A stretch of DNA of 56,226 nucleotides. It comes from QHXW01 sp035297145 (GTDB lineage: Bacteria > Acidobacteriota > Terriglobia > Bryobacterales > Bryobacteraceae). The DNA lies in contig DATGZN010000037.1 of assembly GCA_035297145.1 (NCBI GenBank), positions 1 to 56,226 of the forward strand. The letters run 5' to 3'. A model generated the notes under the pieces. The model did not search any database. It saw only the letters and a program-made list of their open reading frames with translations, and had not been told where the DNA came from. Made by a program: the position numbers and the translations under genes. This document shows, in pieces, positions 8,535 to 15,926 of the stretch (its first letter is position 1; each line of letters starts with the position of its first letter).

Positions 8535-8665
8535 TGCCTATGCCAGTCCCCTCCCAAAGCCTTTGATGCATGATTCATGATTCCGGGTTCGATTCGAGCG
8601 GCCTTCCTCCAAACTTTTTCGACGCTGCTGAAGGCAATATGATGGAGTTCCTGTTAGGTGAGTGC

Positions 8666-8694
8666 GGCTCGAACCGTGGACTTTCTGCTTATAA
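8666..8694 (-). pseudogene. tRNA fragment (T arm to anticodon loop), diverged copy of the tRNA-Val at 10041-10117
   Basis: These 29 bases match 10056-10084 of the intact tRNA-Val gene at 26 positions, in the same orientation and at an exact offset of 1390 bp. All three differences are transitions. The matched part covers the T loop, the variable region and the 3' side of the anticodon stem and loop. The acceptor stem and D arm are not recognisable, so it cannot fold as a tRNA. It may be a decayed second tRNA gene or a footprint of recombination at the tRNA locus. Confidence 0.6.
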
Positions 8695-8717
8695 CGCGAC
8701 GCAACCGAGGGCAGGGA

Positions 8718-9837
8718 TTATCCCACCCAAAATGAGCGTTTTAGCACGCCTAATGCTCGATGATAGCGGCGAAGCATGCCTGGAGCTATCTGGACAAAAG
8801 CCGTCTGTCCCTCTCCCAGAACCTTAAGTTGGTCTTGTACCGCGCTCTGTTCGTTATGGACCATTTGCTGATCCAGATTGGGTCCGCTTAGCGTACCCGC
8901 TTGAATCTGACCCGATTCTGTTTGGTTCAGTTTCTCCAGCTTCTGTCCCATACCTTCCAAGAAGGAAGCGGTCTGGCCCGACACAAGTAAACCGCTTAAC
9001 GGAGTAGCGACATCCGCGAGCCCCTGCGAAACTGCATTTGCCGCAGCAAAAAACCGTGTTTGAGATTGAACGGCTGAAATCGCGTCGATTTTGCCGTATT
9101 CACTTGCTCGCGCGCAGAAACCACTATCAGAGTTCATGTACAACGCTGTGCAGGCTTGGCCGTCCGTATCCACATTGCTGAGTGGATTATTCCGCACGTA
9201 CACATACATGTTCCACTGTTGCGGATCGACCAATCGTTCCTTGGCGATTGGATAGAGTCCGGGCTAGTGAACCTCCCTTGCGCACTGGACATATACCGAG
9301 CCCCGAAGAAATCGAGGCCCTGCATAGCCGAGCTGGCGGTTTCCGTATCGCGTTCTTTGCCGGTGAACCTCTCAGTCAGGGCGTCGGCCGCCGTGAAGCA
9401 CGCTGCCGTTCGCCCTCCCATGCCGCCCGGGATCTCTTCGCCGAACGGTAAATAGTCATGACACGCTACCGCCTGGCCACTCGCTCCGTCTGTCTCCTCT
9501 CGCGTGCTCCCCAAGTGGTCTGCTGTCAGGGAACAGGGCTGGCACAGCGTATCCTGTGGATTTCCCGAATAGTATTCGGCCGCGAGCTGGCCCTGCGCAT
9601 CGTACACGTACACCCGCGTTGCGCCCCCGCTCACCTTCGTCACTCGCCGGCCGTCCGCGTCGTAACTGTACGTGCCCGCCGTGCTGCTCCCAATCTTAAC
9701 GCTGGTTTGCCGGTTCTCGCCGTCATACTTGAAACTATACGCGCCGACCACCTGCTGGTTCCCAGATCCGTCGTAAGTGCTCGACTGGATCATCAGCTGG
9801 TTCGCGGAGTTGAAATTGCTCTGCGCCGCCGGCGTGA
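8718..9837 (-). pseudogene. Rhs/YD-repeat protein, 3' remnant with a frameshift
   Basis: Two minus-strand frames together give the C-terminal part of an Rhs protein. The upstream frame has YD repeats (TYSYDADGRRVTKVSGG) and the Rhs core landmarks DHLGSTREETDG, YLPFGEEI, FTGKERDTET, GLDFFGARYMSSAQGRF. The expected continuation LVDPQQWNMYVYVRNNPLSN is in another frame, so a one-base indel lies at about 9240-9260. The last ~140 residues (to the stop at 8718) would be the variable tip, which in intact Rhs proteins is a toxin. I cannot assign it to a toxin family, and no immunity gene is recognisable. The 5' part of the gene (normally over 1000 codons) is missing: Rhs coding stops at a CRISPR-like repeat at 9838. 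Confidence 0.8.
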
Positions 9838-9920
9838 AGCGTGGATTGAAACTTCGATACGGTGGGCTTGCATATCTCCCACACGTCGTCGCTGCCCGCG
9901 TGGGCAGCGTGGATTGAAAC
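9838..9920. CRISPR. CRISPR remnant: partial repeat, one spacer, one full repeat (type I-C-like repeat), no cas genes
   Basis: The full repeat is 9888-9920 (33 nt). It starts GTCGCTGCCC, has perfect 7-bp arms GCTGCCC/GGGCAGC around GCGT, and ends GCGTGGATTGAAAC, the hallmark 3' end of type I-C-like repeats. The same 15-base end AGCGTGGATTGAAAC recurs at 9838-9852, and the gap between them (9853-9887) is exactly 35 nt, a normal spacer size. The left repeat is cut at 9838, where Rhs coding sequence begins. A possible third repeat start (GGCGCTGC, 9955-9962) lies after a 34-nt second spacer but decays at once. On the minus strand the repeat translates as FQSTLPTRAAT, so any protein called across it is spurious. 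Confidence 0.75.
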
Positions 9921-10040
9921 CGTCCAGTGGACACGAGTGCGCTGTCGACGGAGCGGCGCTGCTTCGCCATAACCTCGCACTAAATTGTTCGGAACTGTTC
10001 GGAAGTTCCATATCAGTGGACCTATAAAGTACAGATTTCG

Positions 10041-10117
10041 TGGTGGGCGGTCGCGGGCTCGAACCGCGGACCTTCTGCTTGTAAGGCAGACGCTCTAACC
10101 AACTGAGCTAACCGCCC
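10041..10117 (-). tRNA. tRNA-Val (anticodon TAC)
   Basis: The 77-nt gene runs from G at 10117 to an encoded CCA at 10043-10041. The acceptor stem GGGCGGT/ACCGCCC, D arm GCTC..GAGC, anticodon stem TCTGC/GCAGA with loop CTTACAA, and T arm CGCGG/CCGCG with TTCGAGC all pair fully. The anticodon TAC is at 10083-10081, reading valine GTA codons. A -10 box TATAAT sits 18 bases upstream. Confidence 0.97.
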
Positions 10118-10135
10118 GGAGGAGCCGGTCTATTG

Positions 10136-10141
10136 ATTATA
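10136..10141 (-). promoter_or_regulatory. -10 box for tRNA-Val
   Basis: A perfect TATAAT reads on the minus strand at 10141-10136, about 18 bases upstream of the tRNA 5' end, a normal distance. No good -35 box is at 16-18 bp spacing; CTGAAG at 15 bp is the nearest candidate. Confidence 0.55.
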
Positions 10142-10314
10142 GCCGCTTCCCAAAACCTTCAGGCTCAAATCTGCCTGACGGCGGCATCTCCCGAGCGGTG
10201 GACGCGGCCCTTACCCTCTTGAGGGACTGCATCCTGCTGATTCGTCCGTGCATCGAAGTTGTATTCCGTTTGTGGGCTTCCCAAGAATGGACTACTGTAG
10301 CAGGGGAGATGCCA

Positions 10315-11736
10315 GTGAGACACATTCATCTACGCCCGCGGACCCGGCGCCTTTACGCGTCGCTTGGCCTCGGACTTCTGTTCGCCGCTGCAATGAGCGG
10401 CCAGCAGAGCAGCCAATTTCAGGGCAGCGTCCCTGCGGGCAGTGCGTCGGCGACCCCTCTGGCATTGAAGCTTGATGACGCCATCCGGCGGGGCTTGCAG
10501 ACGAACCTGGGGCTGCTGACACGCGACACCAGCAGCCAGACTGCGCGGGCGGAGCGGACACGCGCGCTTGCGGCCTTGCTGCCGCAGGTCGCGGGTTCGC
10601 TGGGCGAGACGGAACAGCAATTGAATTTGAAGACAATTGGGTTCAACGTCACATTTCCGCCTATCCCTGGTTTTCACGGGATACCAACGATCGTGGGGCC
10701 GTTCCACTACACAGCCGCGCAGGCCAATGTGTCCGCCAAGGTGTTCGATTGGAATGCTCGGAAGAATCTCAGCTCGGCGCGTGCGAGTGAGGAAGCAGCC
10801 AGGCTTTCGGTCGAGGACGCGCGCGATCTGGTGGTGCAGGCGGTAGCGAGCGCCTATTTGCAAATCATCGCCGACGCTTCCCGTGTGGCATCCGTCCAGG
10901 CGCAGGTGAACACGGCCGAAGCCATCTATAACCGCGCTGTGGATCAAAAGAAGGCGGGGACCTCGCCGGGAATTGACGTGTTGCGGGCGCAGGTGGAGCT
11001 GAAGACGCAGCAGCAGCGCCTGCTGGCCCAGCAGAATCAATTTGAGAAGGACAAACTTGCGCTGGGGCGGGTGATCGGACTGGCGGCCGGTCAAACGTTC
11101 GACATCGCCGACACCGTGCCATTCGCGCCTCTCGGGGGTCTGACGCAGGATGAGGCGCTGCGGACGGCACTCGCACAACGGCCCGATTACCAAGGCGCGA
11201 TGAAGCTCGTGCAGGGCGCGCAAGAGTCGTTGAAAGCGGCGCGAGCTGAGTGGTACCCCACAGTCAATCTGGACGGCTACTACGGGGACGCGGGTCCGTC
11301 GCTCAACAACTCACATGGCGTTTTCCTCCTGACCGGCGCCCTCAATTTCAACATCTTCAATGGCGGGCGAATTCGCGGAGACATGGAGCAAGCCAAGGCA
11401 GCGTTGAAACAACGATCCGACGAGCTCGCCGATCTCGGCGGCCAGATCGACTATCAGGTGCGAGCTGCTTTCCTGGACATCCGGACGGCGGCGGACCAGG
11501 TCGCGGTGGCGCAAAGCAACCTGGAACTGGCCAGCCAGACGCTCGAGCAGTCCCGGGACCGCTTCGCCGCCGGAGTGGCCGATACCGTTGAGGTCGTGCA
11601 GGCGCAAGAGTCCGTGGCAGCGGCCAACGACAGCACGATTGCGGCCCGCTTTGCCCACAACCTGGCCAAGGTGGAGCTGGCGCGGGCGCTTGGCCTCGCC
11701 GAACAGGGGATCAAGAAATTCATCGAGGTGAAGTGA
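10315..11736 (+). CDS. TolC-family outer-membrane efflux protein
   Basis: The product (~474 residues) has a signal peptide (MRHIHLRPRTRRLYASLGLGLLFAAAMS, then GQQ) and two outer-membrane efflux protein (OEP) repeats with long helical hairpins. Landmarks are LKLDDAIRRGLQTNLGL, LLPQVAGSLGE, KVFDWNARKNLSSARASEEAA and, in the second half, EALRTALAQRPDY, YPTVNLDGYYGD, FNGGRIRGDMEQAKAALKQ. I place the start at GTG 10315 because AGGGGAG (10302-10308) is 6 bases before it. ATG 10309 directly abuts that site and is a poorer choice, and an in-frame ATG at 10198 would put a long non-signal tail in front. It is the outer channel of the tripartite pump made with the next two genes. Confidence 0.9.
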   Translation: MRHIHLRPRTRRLYASLGLGLLFAAAMSGQQSSQFQGSVPAGSASATPLALKLDDAIRRGLQTNLGLLTRDTSSQTARAERTRALAALLPQVAGSLGETEQQLNLKTIGFNVTFPPIPGFHGIPTIVGPFHYTAAQANVSAKVFDWNARKNLSSARASEEAARLSVEDARDLVVQAVASAYLQIIADASRVASVQAQVNTAEAIYNRAVDQKKAGTSPGIDVLRAQVELKTQQQRLLAQQNQFEKDKLALGRVIGLAAGQTFDIADTVPFAPLGGLTQDEALRTALAQRPDYQGAMKLVQGAQESLKAARAEWYPTVNLDGYYGDAGPSLNNSHGVFLLTGALNFNIFNGGRIRGDMEQAKAALKQRSDELADLGGQIDYQVRAAFLDIRTAADQVAVAQSNLELASQTLEQSRDRFAAGVADTVEVVQAQESVAAANDSTIAARFAHNLAKVELARALGLAEQGIKKFIEVK

Positions 11737-11737
11737 G

Positions 11738-13006
11738 ATGGCTGAGACGACGGTCCAGGAGGAGAAAACTGATTTCCCTTCACGACGTTTGACGAGACGA
11801 CCCAGGCGCAGTCCGGCGCGCATCATTGTGCCCATTGTGCTGGTGGTGTTCGCTGTGGGCGGCTATTTCCTGTGGCGCTACTTCGGCTCCTACGAATCCA
11901 CCGATGACGCGCAGATCGATGGCCACCTCAATGCCATCAGCGCGCGCATTAGTGGCCAAGTGAACGAGGTGCTGGTGGAAGACGAGCAGCTCGTGAAGAA
12001 GGGCGATGTCCTGGCAAAGGTTGACCCTCGCGACTATGAGGTGGCGGTGGCAAAGGCCGAAGCCGACCTCGCCGACGCGGAAGCGGCTCTGGAAGGGTCC
12101 CGGACTGACATCCCGGTGACTTCGACCAACACCGAAAGCACCCTCAAATCGGCGCGTTCTCTTCATGCGGACGCGGGCGCCGGGCTGACAGGAGCCGAAC
12201 GCCAGCTCAATGCCGCGCGGGCACGTCTGGAGACTGCCCGTGCTCAGGTGAATGAGGCGGAAGCGAATTACAAGAAAGCTGCGGATGACGTGGAACGTTA
12301 CAAGCTGCTCGTCGCCAAGGATGAGATTTCGGCGCAACAGTACGACCAGGCAGTTCAAACGGCTGCCGCGGCGAAGGCGACGCTGGCTGCCCGGACGGCC
12401 TCCGTGGCCGAAGCGCAGCAGAATATCACGGTGGCGGAAGCGGCCATTCAGCAGGCCCAGGCGAAGATCGGCCAGGCGGACGCCACCATTCAAGCGGCCC
12501 TGACGGCGCCACAACAGATTGCCATCAGCCAGTCCAAGGCGAGATCCGCGGCGGCAAAACTCGCGCAGCAGAAGGCGCTGCTCGACCAGGCAAGGCTCAA
12601 CCTCAGCTATTGCACGATCGTCGCGCCCGTTAGCGGGATCGCGGGCAAGAAGAGCGTGGAGGTTGGCCAGAACGTTTCGCCGGGACAGCAGCTTCTTGTG
12701 GTGGTTCCACTCGACGACATCTGGGTGACCGCGAACTTCAAGGAGACGCAGCTAAGAAAGATGAAGGCGGGCCAGAAGGTCAAGTTCAGTGTGGATGCGT
12801 ACGATCACGAATACACGGGCCACGTGACTGGCATTGCGGGCGCCGCCGGCTCGCGTCTTAGCCTGCTTCCTCCGGAGAATGCCACCGGCAACTACGTGAA
12901 GGTGGTACAGCGCATTCCAGTCCGCATCGACATCGATGCAGGCCAAAACAGCGATCATCGACTGCGGCCCGGCATGTCGGTCGATCCCAAAGTTTACCTC
13001 GAGTAA
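11738..13006 (+). CDS. emrA: EmrA/HlyD-type membrane fusion protein
   Basis: A 422-residue periplasmic adaptor. It has a basic cytosolic front, one anchor helix (about residues 30-46, IIVPIVLVVFAVGGYFLWRYF), and then the EmrA hallmark STDDAQIDGHLNAISARISGQV. The biotinyl-lipoyl half follows (VLVEDEQLVKKGDVLAKVDPRDY), then a long coiled-coil hairpin of Ala/Gln/Glu-rich helices (about 95-290), the second lipoyl half (CTIVAPVSGIAGKKSVEVGQNV) and a beta-barrel. It joins the inner-membrane transporter to the TolC-like channel. The start lies one base after the tolC-like stop (TGAgATG), so the two are translationally coupled. Confidence 0.92.
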   Translation: MAETTVQEEKTDFPSRRLTRRPRRSPARIIVPIVLVVFAVGGYFLWRYFGSYESTDDAQIDGHLNAISARISGQVNEVLVEDEQLVKKGDVLAKVDPRDYEVAVAKAEADLADAEAALEGSRTDIPVTSTNTESTLKSARSLHADAGAGLTGAERQLNAARARLETARAQVNEAEANYKKAADDVERYKLLVAKDEISAQQYDQAVQTAAAAKATLAARTASVAEAQQNITVAEAAIQQAQAKIGQADATIQAALTAPQQIAISQSKARSAAAKLAQQKALLDQARLNLSYCTIVAPVSGIAGKKSVEVGQNVSPGQQLLVVVPLDDIWVTANFKETQLRKMKAGQKVKFSVDAYDHEYTGHVTGIAGAAGSRLSLLPPENATGNYVKVVQRIPVRIDIDAGQNSDHRLRPGMSVDPKVYLE

Positions 13007-13012
13007 CGGAAC

Positions 13013-14620
13013 ATGGCCGAGCTGACCGAGACGACAATCGCTGCGCCGGCGAGCCCGGTTCCCTGGAAGCCGAAGTTCAATCCGTGGCTCATCGCGGTCG
13101 TCGTCGCCATGGCCGCTTTCATGGAGGTGCTGGACACCAGCATCGCCAACGTCGCCTTGCCGCACATGGCGGGCAACTTGGGAGCCAGTAACGATGAAAG
13201 TACGTGGGTGCTCACGTCGTATCTGGTCTCGAACGCGATCGTTCTTCCCATCAGCGGATGGCTGGCGGGTCTGTTCGGGCGAAAGCGTTTTTTCATTCTC
13301 TGCATTTTCCTGTTTACCGTGAGTTCCATGTTGTGCGGTGCGGCGCCGACCCTCGGGATGCTGATTCTGTTCCGCATCCTGCAGGGAGTGGGCGGCGGCG
13401 GACTTCAGCCTATGGCACAGGCCATTCTGGCCGATACCTTCCCGCCGCATCAGCGCGGCCTGGCCTTTGCGGTTTATGGAATCACGGCTGTCATGGCGCC
13501 GACCATCGGCCCCACGCTCGGCGGCTGGATCACGGACAACTATACCTGGCGCTGGATCTTCTACATCAATCTTCCCGTCGGGCTCCTGGCCATGTTTCTG
13601 GCATACCGAATGGTGGAGGATCCGCCCTACCTGAAGCGTGTGCAGGGCGCCGCCGTGCGAGTGGACTACATCGGTATCTCGCTTCTTTCGCTGGGCATTG
13701 GTGCTCTGCAGATCCTGCTCGACAAAGGCCAGGAGGATGACTGGTTCGGCTCGCACTTTATCGTCACTCTCGCGTTGGTCGCAGTGGTGTGCCTGGTCTC
13801 GCTGGTGGTCTGGGAGTGGCGGCAGAAAGACCCGGTCATCGATGTCCGCCTGTTTAAGTACTTCAGTTTTGCCAGCGCCAATCTCATGATGTTCATTCTG
13901 GGCGTCATACTTTTTAGCAGTCTTGTGATGATGCCTCAGTTTTTGCAGACGCTGTTGGGTTACACAGCGCAGTCTGCCGGCCTGGTTCTTTCCGCCAGCG
14001 GGGTGCTGCTGTTGTTCGAAATGCCCGTGGTCGGGCAACTCACTACCAAAATCGCTGCGAAGTACATCGTGGCCTTCGGCTGGTTGTTGCTAGCCATCGC
14101 TATGTACTACTCCACCGTGCGCATGGACCTGTTGATTAGCTTCCGGTCGGCCATGTGGCTGCGAGTCGCGCAATCATCCGGCCTGGGTTTCTTGTTCGTG
14201 CCCATCTCGCTCATCGCCTACTCCGACATACCGCCGGAGAAAGGCAACAGCGTTTCGGGCATGGTGAATTTTATGCGCAATATTGGTAGCAGTGTTGGAA
14301 CTTCGATGGTCACCACAGTGCTGGCGCGCCGCGCCCAGTTCCATCAGTCCATGCTGTCGTCCCATACAACAGGATTCGATCCGGCGTTTCAGAACCAGGT
14401 GGCCGGTCTCAGCCGGCAGCTCGTTCACTCCGGAATCAGCTCAGCCGATGCGCAGACGCACGCGTACGGACTGATTTACCAGGGAATGCAGGCGCAGGCA
14501 CAGACTCTGGCCTACATCGATACATACTTGTTGCTGGCCATTGGCGCGAGCATCATGTTTCTGCTCTCGTTCATCGTGCGCAAGAACGATCCCCGGGGCG
14601 GACCGGTCGTGATGGAGTAA
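13013..14620 (+). CDS. emrB: EmrB/QacA-type (DHA2) drug:proton antiporter
   Basis: A 535-residue major facilitator superfamily transporter with 14 hydrophobic segments, as expected of the DHA2 family. Motif D1-like LDTSIANVALP lies in the first helix, motif A is GWLAGLFGRKRFF, and motif C-like GPTLGGWITDNYTWRWIFYINLPVG is present. The last polar loop (about 440-490) precedes the final helix. It should export toxic hydrophobic compounds or a natural product using the proton gradient. It sits 6 bases after emrA in the same operon. Substrate not predictable; no regulator (TetR or MarR) is beside it. Confidence 0.93.
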   Translation: MAELTETTIAAPASPVPWKPKFNPWLIAVVVAMAAFMEVLDTSIANVALPHMAGNLGASNDESTWVLTSYLVSNAIVLPISGWLAGLFGRKRFFILCIFLFTVSSMLCGAAPTLGMLILFRILQGVGGGGLQPMAQAILADTFPPHQRGLAFAVYGITAVMAPTIGPTLGGWITDNYTWRWIFYINLPVGLLAMFLAYRMVEDPPYLKRVQGAAVRVDYIGISLLSLGIGALQILLDKGQEDDWFGSHFIVTLALVAVVCLVSLVVWEWRQKDPVIDVRLFKYFSFASANLMMFILGVILFSSLVMMPQFLQTLLGYTAQSAGLVLSASGVLLLFEMPVVGQLTTKIAAKYIVAFGWLLLAIAMYYSTVRMDLLISFRSAMWLRVAQSSGLGFLFVPISLIAYSDIPPEKGNSVSGMVNFMRNIGSSVGTSMVTTVLARRAQFHQSMLSSHTTGFDPAFQNQVAGLSRQLVHSGISSADAQTHAYGLIYQGMQAQAQTLAYIDTYLLLAIGASIMFLLSFIVRKNDPRGGPVVME

Positions 14621-14636
14621 AACCGATGAGGAATGC

Positions 14637-15263
14637 ATGATCCGAGTAATTACAATTGACCGCGAATATGGCAGCGGTGGCCCCGATATCGCCAAGAAAC
14701 TGGCCGATCGGCTGGGCTGGAAGTTGTGGGACCAATTACTGACTGAAGAAATTGCCCGCCTGATGGACTGCGAGACTCGAGTGGTGGAGGAGCGCGAGGA
14801 GCGGAAAGATCCCCTGCGCTACCGCCTGTTCAAGTCATTCATGCGCGGCAGCCTGGAAGGCAGCTTGAACGCTCCGCGGCTCAAGATGGTGGATGCCGAG
14901 TGCATCCGGGAATACACACAGCGAACGGTCACGAACGCTGCCAAAACCGGCAATTCCGTCATCGTGGGACGCGGCTCGGCGTACTACCTCCACGAGCGTC
15001 CCGAGGTCTTTCACGTTTTTATCTACGCTCCCATCGAGGAAAAAATACAGCGACTACAGAAAACAGGCAAGAGCGAGGCGGAAGCCATCGAGTTGGTCGA
15101 GACCGTGGACCGTGACCGCGCCGCTTACATCAAGCAATACTTCGACCTCGAGTGGCCGGCCCGGCACCTCTTCCACCTCATGATCAACTCCACGCTCGGC
15201 GACGACCGGGTGGTGCAGACGATTGTCGATTCGGTCGCATTGTTGGAAAAACGGTCCGCGTGA
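14637..15263 (+). CDS. cytidylate-kinase-like family protein
   Basis: A 208-residue P-loop-type protein of the Cytidylate_kin_2 (AAA-like cmk) family. The nucleotide-site variant is IDREYGSGGPDIAKKLADRLG (residues 6-26), typical of this family, where GSGG replaces the usual GxxGxGKS loop. The middle VIVGRGSAYYLHERPEVFHVFIYAP matches the family. True Cmk function is doubtful; family members are often of unknown substrate. It is 16 bases after emrB on the same strand, so it may be the last gene of the efflux operon, although no functional link is obvious. Confidence 0.78.
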   Translation: MIRVITIDREYGSGGPDIAKKLADRLGWKLWDQLLTEEIARLMDCETRVVEEREERKDPLRYRLFKSFMRGSLEGSLNAPRLKMVDAECIREYTQRTVTNAAKTGNSVIVGRGSAYYLHERPEVFHVFIYAPIEEKIQRLQKTGKSEAEAIELVETVDRDRAAYIKQYFDLEWPARHLFHLMINSTLGDDRVVQTIVDSVALLEKRSA

Positions 15264-15269
15264 CGGCGG

Positions 15270-15926
15270 TTAAAGAGACTTGAGCCAGCGGTGCGTGGCT
15301 TCTTTGTCGTCTGCTTGGAAAATCAAAGACCCCGGAACGATTGCGTCGGCTCCGGCCTCCCTCAGCCGGGGAACCGAATCACCGCGAATTCCGCCGTCGG
15401 CATACAGCTTTATCTCGGGTCCTGCCTCGAAAAGACCGCGAATCGCTCGCATGCGATCGCAGGCTTCCGGCGCAATATCTGCTCCCTTAACTCCGAGGTG
15501 TGTGCCCATGGAGATTACGTGATCCACCTTGCCAACGTGTTCTCGCAGCGCCTCAACAGGCGTGTCGAGCCGTATTGCCAAGCCTGAACGCCGCCCCGCC
15601 GAACTGATCTCGCCGATCGCTCCAGCTACGCCATCGCTCTCAACGTGAATACTGATCAGGTCAGCGCCAGCGTCGATGAAACGGCCAACCATGCTGACGG
15701 GATGGCTCACCATGAGGTGTAAATGCAATGGCTTCAGCGTGGACTTACGGATCGCCGATACCAGGTCCGGAAAGAACAACAGGTTGGGTGCAAAGTGGCC
15801 GTCGGCTACGTCGATGTGGAAAGAGTCGGCGTAACTAGAAATACGTTGTATCTCCGAAGCAAGGTTGACCAGGTCTGCCGACCATAGCGACAGGTCGAGA
15901 ATCAGCGGAGGCATTTTTCGCTTCAC
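15270..15926 (-). CDS. ribulose-phosphate 3-epimerase family protein
   Basis: A 218-residue TIM-barrel of the Rpe family, which normally interconverts D-ribulose 5-phosphate and D-xylulose 5-phosphate. The motifs are FHIDVADGHFAPNL, LHLHLMVSHP, ISIHVES and the phosphate-binding YADGGIRGDSVPRLREAGAD. The family usually has DVMDG; here the Met is Ala (DVADG), a small departure. The GTG start at 15926 overlaps the TGA stop of the upstream addA-like gene (GTGA), so translation is coupled. An ATG four codons in (MPPLIL) is an alternative. Sibling families (AlsE, hexulose-phosphate epimerases) share these motifs, so the substrate is not settled. Confidence 0.82.
   Translation of the reverse strand: MKRKMPPLILDLSLWSADLVNLASEIQRISSYADSFHIDVADGHFAPNLLFFPDLVSAIRKSTLKPLHLHLMVSHPVSMVGRFIDAGADLISIHVESDGVAGAIGEISSAGRRSGLAIRLDTPVEALREHVGKVDHVISMGTHLGVKGADIAPEACDRMRAIRGLFEAGPEIKLYADGGIRGDSVPRLREAGADAIVPGSLIFQADDKEATHRWLKSL

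Noticed and set aside
8570..8827. Plus-strand frame of 85 residues
   Set aside because: It crosses the tRNA fragment and lies antisense to the Rhs tip; there is no ribosome binding site or protein-like pattern.
9134..9970. A 278-residue minus-strand protein starting MAKQRRSV and containing FQSTLPTRAAT
   Set aside because: Its first ~45 residues are the translated CRISPR repeats and spacer. Only the part below 9838 is Rhs, and it ends in a frameshift.
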